DNA of 64,000 bases from Enterovibrio coralii (lineage in GTDB: Bacteria > Pseudomonadota > Gammaproteobacteria > Enterobacterales > Vibrionaceae), in the NCBI RefSeq assembly GCF_001559595.1, contig NZ_LNTY01000004.1, positions 1-64,000 on the forward strand. The letters run 5' to 3'. Positions 29,069 through 38,301 of this stretch are shown one piece after another. Within the stretch, counting starts at the first letter, position 1, and every line of letters starts with the position of its first letter. A model generated the notes under the pieces. The model saw only the letters and a list, made by a program, of their open reading frames with translations, was not told where the DNA came from and did no database searches. The position numbers were made by a program, and so were the translations under genes.

Positions 29069-29227
29069 TTTGTTTTCCTTAGCTTCTGTGAGCATTGAGG
29101 CACATCCTGTATGTGCCGTTCGCTTTTTAAGCTAGCAATGGGAAAACGCACCAACAATGGCTCTCTGCGGCTAAACAGTATTTAGAAAACGTTGAAAATG
29201 GCGTTTAAATAGCGAGGATTTTCTTTA

Positions 29228-29848
29228 CTAAGCCTTGGCAAGCAGTGCGATGCCGCAACTTGCAAACAATCCACCACACAGCTTGTTTAGCCTTGCTTGA
29301 GCTTTGGCACTCTGGAAATAGTCCGTAGCCTTCGCGCCAATCACAGCATAAGTCATTAGCACGCCACCGACGGCGAGTGTGGAAATAGTGACAACGAGCA
29401 AAATCTCGGTCGACGTGATTTTTGTGACATCAACAAACGCAGGGAAGAAGCCCATGTAAAACAAAATGGCTTTTGGGTTGGAGAGAGTGGTGACAAGGCC
29501 AATGAAGATACTGGACAGCGCATTTTTTGAATGCGGTTGCTGGTCAATATTCAATGTTTCATTGGTTGGTGCTGACCAGCTTTGGTAGGCAAGCCAAAGC
29601 AGGTAAGCGACACCTATGTATTTTATGTATTCTGCAAAACTCCCCATCGCACTAGCGACAGCACTCAAGCCAGAAAGTGCGAGGAAAATGAAAATGTAGT
29701 CGGCTATGAGGACACCACCAACGACGAGAAAACCCTGCGTTTTTCCAAAGGCTAAAGAACGGGATACAACAGCCAACACTGAAGGTCCTGGAATCATCGC
29801 AGAGAGCAGCAAGGCACTGAAAAGTGCAAGACTGGAAACTAACGTCAT
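29228..29848 (-). CDS. LysE/RhtB family exporter
   Basis: A 206-residue membrane protein with about six helices and the family pattern of LysE/RhtB amino acid exporters: PGPSVLAVVSRSLAFGKTQGF near residue 20, YLLWLAYQSW near 80, and a central LSNPKAILFYMGFFPAF. It probably exports an amino acid or related metabolite. It starts 45 bases after the PAAR gene but the break in function suggests a separate unit. Confidence 0.88.
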   Translation of the reverse strand: MTLVSSLALFSALLLSAMIPGPSVLAVVSRSLAFGKTQGFLVVGGVLIADYIFIFLALSGLSAVASAMGSFAEYIKYIGVAYLLWLAYQSWSAPTNETLNIDQQPHSKNALSSIFIGLVTTLSNPKAILFYMGFFPAFVDVTKITSTEILLVVTISTLAVGGVLMTYAVIGAKATDYFQSAKAQARLNKLCGGLFASCGIALLAKA

Positions 29849-29893
29849 GGTTTATCCTTAAACCTTTGTCCTAGAGGGCTTTTCTCAGAATAC

Positions 29894-30193
29894 TTATCCG
29901 CCGATAAGTACCGTTGGCATACCGACAACGATGGTGCCACCGTGAGCAGTCATATCGCCCATTCTCGCAGCGGGCAGATTACCAAACAAGACGGTTGCGC
30001 TGCCTTTTGTGATGGAGTCAGGTGGTCCAACACAGGTGCACATTTGCCCAACGGTTGCTGCTGGCATGTTGGCAATTAACACCGTACAAGGCAGAGGAAG
30101 AATCGGCCCCCCAACATGGGGAATGGGTGGAACCGCTGGGGTTTGCATTGGGCAAACATGCATATCGCCAGCTCTGGCTGCAGGTAACGTCAT
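29894..30193 (-). CDS. PAAR-repeat T6SS spike-tip protein
   Basis: PAAR proteins cap the VgrG trimer and sharpen the T6SS spike; a zinc ion is held by Cys/His residues. The 99-residue product reads MTLPAARAGDMHVCPM at the start, has a central NMPAATVGQMCTCVG and a final NLPAARMGDMTAHGGTIVVG, the PAAR repeats with conserved His and Cys. No toxin domain follows, so this is a plain PAAR. Its ATG overlaps the stop of the preceding gene (ATGA), coupling it to vgrG. Confidence 0.92.
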   Translation of the reverse strand: MTLPAARAGDMHVCPMQTPAVPPIPHVGGPILPLPCTVLIANMPAATVGQMCTCVGPPDSITKGSATVLFGNLPAARMGDMTAHGGTIVVGMPTVLIGG

Positions 30194-30765
30194 GCGGCAC
30201 TCCCTATGTTGCCGTTTCCACCATTGGCGATATTAATACCCATTTCAATGAACTGGTGGTATCGCGCTTCGGCTTGTGCACCATCTGGCAATATAGCGGT
30301 TAGGTTGATCGAGCCGCCAACGGCATGTGCGTAAAGGTATTCTGGCGGCGGAACAACGGGATCAGATGGACCGGTAATACTTCCTCCGCTCCAGAAGACG
30401 GCTTGAGCAATCCAACCCGCACCGTTTTGTAGAGTGGCTTCATTTGCCATTTGTTCTGCATAGCGGCGACTGGTCTCATCGGGCGTATGTACCCAAGCTT
30501 TGGCTGCATGAATAGCACCAAGCTGTTTTTCGTCCCAATCGTCTCGCATACCGGCACAGACGCATCCCCACCACACGGCCTCCCTAACGGGTAAGCCATG
30601 GGCAAGAAAGATCACTGCATCGGCATAGAGACCTTCCTGCATTGCGCGTTGTATAAGCTGTGCGGGTGTCATGCCCGGCTCAATCAGTGGAAGAATGCCT
30701 TCTTGAGGCTCGTATAGCTTAAGAATATTCTCAGCGAACGGGTGGGGGATTTTTACATAACTCAT
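30190..30765 (-). CDS. DUF6931-like T6SS accessory protein
   Basis: A 191-residue soluble protein between vgrG and the PAAR gene, overlapping both by four bases. A HGLPVREAVWWGCVC segment (near residue 55) is the feature I associate with the DUF6931 family that lies beside vgrG and PAAR genes; the family name is from memory. It may be an adaptor or chaperone that helps load the spike. The C-terminal YHQFIEMGINIANGGNGNIG is glycine and asparagine-rich. No catalytic motif is visible, so I do not call it a toxin. Confidence 0.65.
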   Translation of the reverse strand: MSYVKIPHPFAENILKLYEPQEGILPLIEPGMTPAQLIQRAMQEGLYADAVIFLAHGLPVREAVWWGCVCAGMRDDWDEKQLGAIHAAKAWVHTPDETSRRYAEQMANEATLQNGAGWIAQAVFWSGGSITGPSDPVVPPPEYLYAHAVGGSINLTAILPDGAQAEARYHQFIEMGINIANGGNGNIGSAA

Positions 30766-32753
30766 CAGTTCACCTTCGCGATTGCGCCTTGAATTTGCAC
30801 CATTGCACCGCCTTTGACTTCCGCCATTGCACTACCGTTGATGCTGACCATGGCTCCTTTGATATCTGCTTTCCCTGACCCTTCTACGGTCACCATGGCA
30901 CCTTTTAATTCTGCTTTACCACTGCCATTGATACTGACTTGAGGCGCGTTAATCTTGATGCCACTGTTGCTGATTTCTATCTTGCTGCTTCCTACGGCAA
31001 GCGAAATCTTTGTGCTGCCTTTAATCTCGACAGTTTGACCATCAACAGAGACCTTCGAGCTTGCGGAGATTTCTGCATTGCTACCCGCGTCAACTTTGAC
31101 GTTTTTATCCGAGGACAGAGACATATCGGCTTTGGCACTGGCAGTGTATTTGTCATCGGTTTTGAGGGTGTGCGCTTCTTTGCTGGAGATATCGATGGTT
31201 TTTTCAACGGTAAGTGCTTCTTTGCCCGTGACTGTGCGCGTCGCGTCATTTAGTACTTCTACCATCAGGTCTTTTTCGGCGTGTAAGAAGACCTGTTCTT
31301 TGTCTTTGGCATCTTCAAAACGAAGTTCGTTGCCATTCTTGCTGCTGCCTTTGGGTGTCGAGCGAGTTTTTATCCCGCTTTGAGTGGCCGCAGAGTAGGG
31401 CGGTACGTTCTTGGTGTTATAAATCGAGCCAGAGACGACAGGGCGGTCAGGGTCGCCTTCGATGTAACTCACCAGTACTTCATCGCCGATACGTGGAATG
31501 AACTGCATACCAAAGCCGTTACTGGCGGTACCTTGCACGACAGGGAGCCAGCAAGAGGTGTTTTCGTCGTTCTTACCGTCTAGATCCCAATGGAACTGAA
31601 CCTTAATTTGTCCGGACTTATCTTTGTAAATTTCTTCGTTACTCGGGCCCGTCACCGAGGCAGTCTGAACACTGAAAATTCGAGGTTTATCGATAAAAGC
31701 GGGTCGAAACGTGGTTTTAGACGGAATACATTCGAACGAGTTATTGCACTCGTAAGGCTGGGTGCCCTCGCCGCCAGAGTATGACGCAGAGATCGAAATA
31801 ACCAGGTATTCCTGATTACATGACGAAACGGGGTGCTCTGATAACGTGAACTTATGGCCGGCACACAGTGGCGTCGCTTTTGACGAGCCGTTGCTGATGA
31901 TTTTCAATGCATCCTGGCTTTCCATCTGTTTTTTCGCGGCATCGCGGATGACAGATTTGTCTGAAAAACCTTGGCCATAATGATAGGCAGTGAGCGTTGA
32001 TACGCTCGCAGTGCTGGATGATTTTTGTGCGCCGCTAGAAATGGCTTCTGCAATGGAGGCACTGTGATCGGCCAAAGAAATTGACGACGTGTTAGCGCGT
32101 GTGCGCGTTTGCCAGAATGGCACTTCTCTTGAAGGCTCTGGGTTTGGTGTTTGGAAGGTAAATTTGTCGTTGGAAACGGTTTTAAATGCCTGATTAGTAT
32201 CACCAACGGCGACGCTTGGCGCACTCCCAGAATGGTCAAAGTGATAATGCCAGCCTTCAAAGCTGAGCAGGCGTTGTACGAAAGCCAAGTCTGTTTCATC
32301 AAGCTGAGTGCAGTATTCATGGGTCGTACCGGACCCTGAAACCGATATCTTCACATAGCTTTTGATTCCCGCGTCGTTAAGCACAGATTCGATGATCTGT
32401 TTGGTGGTCATACTCTGGTAGATTTTACGGTTTCGTCGATATTGGAGCAATGAGAGCGGGTCTGCCGCCTTTACGGTGTAGTAGTAAATCTCTTTCTCAT
32501 CACTGTAGCTTTCAAAAACGATGTCGGTGACGAGCGCGAGCAGTTTTGAACTCTCATTTGGCGTGGTGATGGCGCAAGAGAGTGTTTTGCCAAGGGCTTT
32601 TTCAGTAATTTGTTCATCACTGGCAATGGATGCTCGCAGCGTACAAGCCTCCGAAAGGCGTGAATCCATGCTAAGGCTAGTGACGATATACGGTCCTTTG
32701 CCATCGACTGTTGCCGTTATCGGGCGAACAGAAACCTCGTAAGCGCTTCCCAT
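30765..32753 (-). CDS. vgrG: VgrG (TssI), T6SS spike protein
   Basis: VgrG trimers form the spike on the Hcp tube. The 662-residue product has the gp27-like base (about 1-380: HYHFDHSG, YHYGQGF), the OB-fold and gp5-like region starting VQFHWDLDGKNDENTSCWLPVVQG, IPRIGDEVLVSYIEGDPDRPVV, and a C-terminal needle of repeated beta turns with GAMVSINGSA and KGAMV-like units. The C-terminus ends soon after the needle, with no extra effector domain. A 540-base AT-rich leader lies upstream. It heads the vgrG-DUF6931-PAAR unit 5 kb from the T6SS operon and on the opposite strand. Confidence 0.96.
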   Translation of the reverse strand: MGSAYEVSVRPITATVDGKGPYIVTSLSMDSRLSEACTLRASIASDEQITEKALGKTLSCAITTPNESSKLLALVTDIVFESYSDEKEIYYYTVKAADPLSLLQYRRNRKIYQSMTTKQIIESVLNDAGIKSYVKISVSGSGTTHEYCTQLDETDLAFVQRLLSFEGWHYHFDHSGSAPSVAVGDTNQAFKTVSNDKFTFQTPNPEPSREVPFWQTRTRANTSSISLADHSASIAEAISSGAQKSSSTASVSTLTAYHYGQGFSDKSVIRDAAKKQMESQDALKIISNGSSKATPLCAGHKFTLSEHPVSSCNQEYLVISISASYSGGEGTQPYECNNSFECIPSKTTFRPAFIDKPRIFSVQTASVTGPSNEEIYKDKSGQIKVQFHWDLDGKNDENTSCWLPVVQGTASNGFGMQFIPRIGDEVLVSYIEGDPDRPVVSGSIYNTKNVPPYSAATQSGIKTRSTPKGSSKNGNELRFEDAKDKEQVFLHAEKDLMVEVLNDATRTVTGKEALTVEKTIDISSKEAHTLKTDDKYTASAKADMSLSSDKNVKVDAGSNAEISASSKVSVDGQTVEIKGSTKISLAVGSSKIEISNSGIKINAPQVSINGSGKAELKGAMVTVEGSGKADIKGAMVSINGSAMAEVKGGAMVQIQGAIAKVN

Positions 32754-33059
32754 AACAATTTATCCCTAAACTTTTCATCAGCGTCTTCTCCGAGACCTGA
32801 TGCAGCACGTTAATTGATTAGATGTTGTTTTAGCTCGTGCAGTACCTATCAATCTTATGACACCTCGCTCTCCATGCCTCTTCACACCTTGTTCTTTGCG
32901 CGCAAGATCAACCTAATTTGCAATGACGATGAAAAATGAAAAAAAAGATCAGAATAACCCTATGAATTAAAATGATAATTCTGAGTTTGTTGTCTTTTTA
33001 TGCCGATTCATCTGCGAAAATCCCTTGTCATGGCAAATTTGAGTTGGCATACTCCGCGC
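32754..33059. other. Intergenic region between vgrG and nupC leader
   Basis: About 300 AT-rich bases without a coding frame that I trust. They should carry the vgrG promoter (minus strand) and the start of nupC transcription. I saw no clear sigma-54 GG-N10-GC site for vgrG. Confidence 0.5.
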
Positions 33060-33285
33060 CCGGTTAGAGCGAACACTTTTTACGAAAAAGTGTTGATAGC
33101 CAGCTTTCAATCGGCTGCAACATGGAAACTTGCCCCAAGGAACAGGGCCCAGCGTAACTGAAGCATTTTTTGGGCTTGATACGTCGTCTTAGGGTAAGAC
33201 ACCTGATTGCAGCACCTGCATAAGTGTTGCCTTTCTCTGCGCGCGTCATATCTCGGTCCGCAAAAAAATCCAGATACATAGCAAG
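33060..33285 (+). promoter_or_regulatory. Structured 5' leader before nupC, riboswitch or attenuator candidate
   Basis: Several hairpins follow one another: 33072-33094 (perfect 10-bp stem AACACTTTTT / AAAAAGTGTT with loop ACG), GCCCCAAGGAACAGGGC near 33132-33148, GTCTTAGGGTAAGAC near 33186-33200, and GCAGCACCTGCATAAGTGTTGC (with one G-U) near 33209-33230. Such density, directly before a nucleoside transporter, suggests a structured leader RNA. No known riboswitch family is recognised, and no hairpin is followed by a long T-run. Confidence 0.4.
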
Positions 33286-33293
33286 GTAACATA

Positions 33294-34502
33294 ATGCATA
33301 TTCTTCTAAGTTTGGCCGGTATTCTGGCTCTGTTAGTCTGCGCGTACGCTTTGTCAGAAAGCCGTCGTGACATTAACTGGCGTACCGTTGTCGGCGCATT
33401 TTCTCTTCAAGCCGGTTTCGCTGCACTGGTTCTGTATTTCCCATTGGGACAGTCGGTTCTAGGCTCATTAAGCAACGGCATTTCAAGCGTTCTATCGTTT
33501 GCAGATGCGGGCATTGGATTCGTATTCGGTGACCTAGCAAACGGAAACTTCATTTTTGCAATTCGCGTTCTTCCCCTCATTATTTTCCTCTCTGCAATCA
33601 TTTCTCTTCTTTACTACCTTGGCGTAATGCAATGGCTGATCAAAGTCATTGGTGGTGCTATCCAGCGTTTGCTGGGTACAAGCCAAGTAGAATCACTGGC
33701 TGCAACGAGCAACATCTTCCTGTCGATGAGTGAAGCATCGCTGGTTATCCGTCCATTCCTGAAGAACATGACGCGTTCAGAACTGTTCGCGGTAATGGTT
33801 GGCGGTATGGCGTCGGTGGCAGGTTCTGTACTGGGTGGCTATGCGGCACTGGGTGTAGAGCTGAAATACTTGATCGCAGCAAGCTTCATGGCAGCGCCAG
33901 CAGGTCTGCTGATGGCAAAAATGATGGTGCCTGAGCGCGAACAGTCTCGCGTTAACGACAACATCGACCTAGAGAAAAGCGAAGACGCGAACGTTGTTGA
34001 TGCACTGGCAACAGGTGCAATGAACGGTGTGAAAGTAGCGGTAGCAGTAGGTACCATGCTGATTGCATTCGTGAGTGTGATTGCGATGCTGAACGCAGGT
34101 TTTGAAACCGTAGGCGCATGGTTTGGCTTCGACGGTCTGACACTGCAAACTATCTTCGGTTACCTGTTCTACCCACTGGCTGTTGTTGTTGGCGTGCCGT
34201 TTGACGAAGCACTGACTGCTGCGTCACTGATTGGTCAAAAAACCATTCTGAACGAATTTGTTGCCTTCCTAGACTTCGTAAACGTGAAGGAAGCAATGTC
34301 TGCGCACACGCAAATCATCGTGACGTTTGCACTCTGTGGTTTTGCTAACATCGGCTCTATTGCAATCCAACTGGGTTCTATCGGTGCGATGGCACCTGAG
34401 CGTCGCCAAGATGTGGCGAAGCTGGGCTTCCGTGCGGTAGCTGCTGCAACGCTGGCTAACCTGATGAGTGCTGCACTAGCTGGTCTGTTCATCGCGCTGT
34501 AA
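33294..34502 (+). CDS. nupC: NupC-type concentrative nucleoside transporter
   Basis: A 402-residue inner-membrane nucleoside:cation symporter. Family marks: the N-terminal helix LLSLAGILALLVCAYALSE, RVLPLIIFLSAIISLLYYLGVMQ, the SEASLVIRPFLKNMTRSELFAVM substrate site, GTMLIAFVSVIAMLN and the C-terminal ALCGFANIGSIAIQLGSIGAM motif, all matching CNT/NupC transporters. The ATG follows AAGGTAACATA. It has its own terminator and a long structured leader, so regulation by nucleosides or CRP-like control is plausible, but no operator is proven. Confidence 0.94.
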   Translation: MHILLSLAGILALLVCAYALSESRRDINWRTVVGAFSLQAGFAALVLYFPLGQSVLGSLSNGISSVLSFADAGIGFVFGDLANGNFIFAIRVLPLIIFLSAIISLLYYLGVMQWLIKVIGGAIQRLLGTSQVESLAATSNIFLSMSEASLVIRPFLKNMTRSELFAVMVGGMASVAGSVLGGYAALGVELKYLIAASFMAAPAGLLMAKMMVPEREQSRVNDNIDLEKSEDANVVDALATGAMNGVKVAVAVGTMLIAFVSVIAMLNAGFETVGAWFGFDGLTLQTIFGYLFYPLAVVVGVPFDEALTAASLIGQKTILNEFVAFLDFVNVKEAMSAHTQIIVTFALCGFANIGSIAIQLGSIGAMAPERRQDVAKLGFRAVAAATLANLMSAALAGLFIAL

Positions 34503-34532
34503 TAGCAAGAACAATCGCTGAATAAATGTGAA

Positions 34533-34560
34533 AACGCCCGCTTTGACTGCGGGCGTTTTT
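34533..34560 (+). terminator. Terminator after nupC
   Basis: The stem AAACGCCCGC / GCGGGCGTTT with a 7-base loop and TTTT lies 30 bases after nupC. It is symmetrical enough to serve the convergent LysR gene too. Confidence 0.85.
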
Positions 34561-34587
34561 GTATTTGGTCTCTTGTTTTTAGACTCG

Positions 34588-35478
34588 CTATTTAAAATAG
34601 TTCTTCGCTGCTTTTCTGATATATGCCATCAGTGCCAGCAACTCTGGCGCGGACTCGCGTGCTTCCGGGTAGAAAAATGAAATGCCGGTTTTCAGTGCCG
34701 TAGAAAGCTCTCGCATTTTGACAGGTTTAAGCTCACCCGCCTTCACCCAAGGCTCAGCCATGCTCGCACTCATCGCAGCCCAACCGTCTTTTTTCAATAG
34801 CTCTATCAAGATATCGTTGTTGCTAATCACGCGAATATCCGGTGATACGGAAAACAGCTCCGGCATCGCGTTGAACAAATTTTCACTCACGTACTGCTTT
34901 TCTAGCTGTAGATCTCCTGCTGTGACGTCATTCATTGCGCACAGTCTGTGAGAGGCATGGCAATACACGCCGATATCACTGCTACCAAGGTTCACATATC
35001 CGAAAGGGTATAACCCTTCATTGACCATGCGATGCTGCATTAACGCTAATTGGTTGGTGCCCTCAGAGACCGCTTTAAGTCCTTTTTCACGGTTTCTGTG
35101 TAGCCAATTGAGGCGAATGTAAGGGTAGGTTGTTGCCATAAATTGTTCGATATCCGCAATCAAGGCAACAGGTACCAGCGCATCATGATAAATATCAAAG
35201 TAGGTAATGGGGTCGAGATAGCTCCCCATTAAGCGAGTGTCTAAGCGCGCACTTTGCTTAACGATGATGGCGGATTGTCGGTAAATCGCCTGACCTATGT
35301 CGGTCACGACCGCTTTTTTACCTTCAATCTGGAAAAGTTCTACTGCGTAGCTGTCTTCAATGGCTTTAATCTGCTCGCGAATCGTCGTCCGGTCTTTTCC
35401 CAGCTTTCGCGCTGCTTTGCTGTAGCTGCCTTCCTCGACGGTCGCGCAAAACGCGGCAAGATGTTCGTAAGAAAACAT
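34588..35478 (-). CDS. LysR-family transcriptional regulator
   Basis: A 296-residue LysR-type protein. The N-terminal winged helix-turn-helix is FCATVEEGSYSKAARKLGKDRTTIREQIKAIE, followed by a linker helix, then an effector-binding domain. It is divergent from the amidohydrolase gene at 35598, a typical arrangement for a LysR regulator and its target, with about 120 bases between starts. The ligand is unknown. The regulated gene may be the amidohydrolase. Confidence 0.85.
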   Translation of the reverse strand: MFSYEHLAAFCATVEEGSYSKAARKLGKDRTTIREQIKAIEDSYAVELFQIEGKKAVVTDIGQAIYRQSAIIVKQSARLDTRLMGSYLDPITYFDIYHDALVPVALIADIEQFMATTYPYIRLNWLHRNREKGLKAVSEGTNQLALMQHRMVNEGLYPFGYVNLGSSDIGVYCHASHRLCAMNDVTAGDLQLEKQYVSENLFNAMPELFSVSPDIRVISNNDILIELLKKDGWAAMSASMAEPWVKAGELKPVKMRELSTALKTGISFFYPEARESAPELLALMAYIRKAAKNYFK

Positions 35479-35597
35479 AGATAATCCAAATGATGGTTTT
35501 TACCCATCATAATGCATTATTACGAACGTGATTCCATTGATAAATTGTGCACATGAAATGCAGTTCACAAAGATGCAATTTACAAGAAGGAATCACA

Positions 35598-37568
35598 ATG
35601 AAAACAATTACAAAACTGTCAGCCATTGCCGCTCTTGTCGCCGTTGTTGGTGGGTGTGCCAAATTTGTTGAAAACAATGCGCAACCCGCGCTTTCTGATG
35701 ATGTGTTAGCGAGTCCAGTCACGATTTACCTGTCAAACGACATTATCACGATGTCAGATGTCGCGCCGGATAACATTTCTGCGGTTGCTGTTCAGGATGG
35801 GCGAATTCTCGATATGGGCGAGTCTGGCGAGATGTTGTCGAAATATGCGAACCACCCAAATCTCAGCGTAGACCGTCAGTTTGAAGACAAAGTGCTGGCA
35901 CCGGGGTTTGTAGAACCGCACCTGCATATTTGGATGAGTGGCATCTTAATGAGTACCGAGTTTGTCACCCCGGGCGATTGGAAACTGCCGTGGGGTGATG
36001 TTGAAGGTGTGCAGACCGAAGAGGCGTTCTATGAACGTCTGAAAGAAGTGGAAGCCAATACACCCGAGGGGGAACCGCTTATTGTTTGGGGTTATCACCA
36101 CTACTTTCATGGCAATAGTTTAAGCAAAGCTGTGCTGAATGATATCGCAGGCGATCGCCCATTGATTGTTTGGCACCGCAGTTTCCATGAGCTGTTCTTC
36201 AACGACGCAGCGATAGACATGCTTGGTTGGGAAGAGTCAGATTGGCAAGGTGAGAGTGCGGCTTACGATCAACTTGATTGGGAACGCGGGCATGCCTTCG
36301 AGAATGGCGGAAAAATCATTCTGGGCGACACGCTGAAGTTTTTGGTGGAAAGCGGCAGATTCGCGACAGGTATGGAGCGTTCACGTGATTATATCCAAGC
36401 AGGCGGTATTACCACTGCGGTTGATCCTGGCGTGATTGCGACCCCAGAAATGTACGACCAAATGGTATCGATTCTGTTGGACGATACGTTCCCAATGGAT
36501 TACTGGCTGATGCCTGCCGGCAACTTCACCTACAGCATGGGTGGTTATGATGCGGATAAAGGCAAAGCCATCGCGGAAGCACAAACCCGAAACTATGCTG
36601 GACAAGATCAAATTCAATGGCTGCCAAAATCCATCAAGCTTTTTTCAGACGGTGCGATGTACAGCCAATTGATGCAGCTGAAAGACGGTTATACCGACGG
36701 GCATCATGGTGAATGGCTTCAAACACCAGCTGAGCTAGAAGACAGCATGCGTCCTTACTGGAACGATGATTACACCATTGTGATTCATGCTAACGGCGAT
36801 CTGGGCTTTGAAAAAGCGGTAGAAATCGTCGAAAAGCTCAATGATGAGTTCCCAAGAGAAGACCACAGAACGGGTTTCCATCACTTGGGAATCACAGATG
36901 TTGATGACATTCCACGTGCAGTAGAAACGGGTTCAAATTTCAGCGTTAACCCTTATTACACACACGTACTTGCGGAGCTTTATAGCGAGCAGGGCGTTGG
37001 TAAAGAACGCGCGGAAGTGATGGCAAGAGGTCGCTCTTTCATTGATGCGGGTGGATTGTTGTCTCTACACTCAGATGCACCTATGGCACCAGCCCAACCG
37101 CTCACTTTGATTTGGGCCGCTGTAAATCGAATTGGTCTATCAGGTGAGACGGTAATGGGGCCACAAGAAAGAATCACTGTTGATGAGGCCATGCGCGCTA
37201 TGACGATTGATGCCGCGTATACCGCGAGACTAGAAGGTGAGGTGGGTAGTATCGACATCGGGAAATATGCGAACTTTGTCGTACTGGATGAAAGTCCGTA
37301 CAAAGTAGAGCCGACAGCTATCAACGACATTACGGTTGAATCGACGGTTTATCGTGGTGTGCCCGCACCCATCAATGTGAGCAATGCGGGTATGCAACTG
37401 ACGGAGAACACCAAAACAGTGATGGCGAAAGTGAACGCCAATCATCACCATCATGGCGGTCATCACCACCATCATCATCATGAGGAAGGGGATATTTGTG
37501 GAACTGCACTTTTCATGCAACATGCCTTGGGACAGGCAATGAGCAATCAGTCGCCAGCGATTAACTAG
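35598..37568 (+). CDS. YtcJ-like amidohydrolase lipoprotein with His-rich tail
   Basis: A 656-residue metal-dependent amidohydrolase (YtcJ/imidazolonepropionase superfamily). A lipoprotein signal ends at VVGGC (Cys20). The HLH metal motif appears in GFVEPHLHIW near residue 115, and downstream HANGD, FHHLG and SLHSDAPMAP provide the other metal ligands; the C-terminal part ends in the amidohydrolase beta-sandwich. Just before the end is a histidine-rich stretch (about residues 612-631, HHHHGGHHHHHHH) and CGTALF. The ATG at 35598 follows AAGAAGGAATCAC; an earlier in-frame ATG at 35547 lacks a lipoprotein start. The substrate is unknown. The His run could bind metals. Confidence 0.85.
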   Translation: MKTITKLSAIAALVAVVGGCAKFVENNAQPALSDDVLASPVTIYLSNDIITMSDVAPDNISAVAVQDGRILDMGESGEMLSKYANHPNLSVDRQFEDKVLAPGFVEPHLHIWMSGILMSTEFVTPGDWKLPWGDVEGVQTEEAFYERLKEVEANTPEGEPLIVWGYHHYFHGNSLSKAVLNDIAGDRPLIVWHRSFHELFFNDAAIDMLGWEESDWQGESAAYDQLDWERGHAFENGGKIILGDTLKFLVESGRFATGMERSRDYIQAGGITTAVDPGVIATPEMYDQMVSILLDDTFPMDYWLMPAGNFTYSMGGYDADKGKAIAEAQTRNYAGQDQIQWLPKSIKLFSDGAMYSQLMQLKDGYTDGHHGEWLQTPAELEDSMRPYWNDDYTIVIHANGDLGFEKAVEIVEKLNDEFPREDHRTGFHHLGITDVDDIPRAVETGSNFSVNPYYTHVLAELYSEQGVGKERAEVMARGRSFIDAGGLLSLHSDAPMAPAQPLTLIWAAVNRIGLSGETVMGPQERITVDEAMRAMTIDAAYTARLEGEVGSIDIGKYANFVVLDESPYKVEPTAINDITVESTVYRGVPAPINVSNAGMQLTENTKTVMAKVNANHHHHGGHHHHHHHEEGDICGTALFMQHALGQAMSNQSPAIN

Positions 37569-37583
37569 TCAAAACCCAGAATG

Positions 37584-37612
37584 AAAAAAGGCTGCCCACG
37601 GGCAGCCTTTTT
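37584..37612. terminator. Bidirectional terminator between amidohydrolase and sypR
   Basis: The strong stem AAGGCTGCCC / GGGCAGCCTT with an A run on one side and a T run on the other. It ends the amidohydrolase transcript on plus and the polysaccharide operon on minus. Confidence 0.9.
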
Positions 37613-37625
37613 GGGTTGAGGAGGG

Positions 37626-38297
37626 TTACTGACCGCGGCCACACACCATAACAACAATGGTTTTGAACATGATGTAGCAGTCCATTTTGAACCAGCTTAG
37701 TGGCGACGTCAGTGCCAGCGCGTAAGAATGGTCAAAACCCACTTTTGAGCGGACATCGTCAATACAGGTGTCATAGCCTTGGTTGACTTGAGCCAGACCC
37801 GTAATACCGGGCAGTACGCCATAAGTACGCTCTGCAAAGTAAGGGATGGCAGTTTCCAGTTTTTGATAAAAACCTGGGCGCTCTGGGCGGGGACCTATCA
37901 GTGACATATCACCCTTGAGTACATTGATAAACTGTGGCAGTTCGTCCAAACGTGTTTTGCGAAGGAAGCGGCCTATACGCGTGACGCGAGGGTCTTGCTT
38001 CGTCGCCCACGTTGCGCCAGACATGGCTTCTGCGTCTGTGCGCATGGTGCGGAATTTGAGCATGTTAAAAATGAGGCTTCGGTCAGGCATGGCGCGGCCG
38101 ATACGCATTTGGCTGAAAAGCACTGGGCCTGGACTATCCAGCTTGATTGCCAGCGCAATAATTGGGAACAGTGGCAGTGTGAGCCCTAAGCCTACCAAGG
38201 ACAAAGCAATATCGAAAACGCGTTTGGTTTTTGCAGTTACTGGGTCGATTTCCATGGCGTTATCAAATCTCATTTTCAAGATATTTGTAATAATCAT
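37626..38297 (-). CDS. sypR: Undecaprenyl-phosphate sugar-1-phosphate transferase, SypR-like
   Basis: This enzyme puts the first sugar phosphate on undecaprenyl phosphate to begin repeat-unit assembly. The 223-residue product has a membrane helix followed by RVFDIALSLVGLGLTLPLF, SPGPVLFSQMRIG, MLKFRTMRTDAE, RVTRIGRFLRKTRLDELPQ and MSLIGPRPERPGF, the bacterial sugar transferase (WcaJ/PglC) core. It starts at ATG 38297 behind GGAATGAAACT; the upstream reading to 38459 is non-homologous. It is the last gene of the sypPQR unit and sits in the syp order at R. The syp assignment rests on gene order plus family type. Confidence 0.88.
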   Translation of the reverse strand: MIITNILKMRFDNAMEIDPVTAKTKRVFDIALSLVGLGLTLPLFPIIALAIKLDSPGPVLFSQMRIGRAMPDRSLIFNMLKFRTMRTDAEAMSGATWATKQDPRVTRIGRFLRKTRLDELPQFINVLKGDMSLIGPRPERPGFYQKLETAIPYFAERTYGVLPGITGLAQVNQGYDTCIDDVRSKVGFDHSYALALTSPLSWFKMDCYIMFKTIVVMVCGRGQ

Positions 38298-38301
38298 AGT
38301 T

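Noticed and set aside
33064..33279. Small minus-strand gene upstream of nupC
   Set aside because: The frame has no ribosome site or family similarity and overlaps the hairpin-rich leader.
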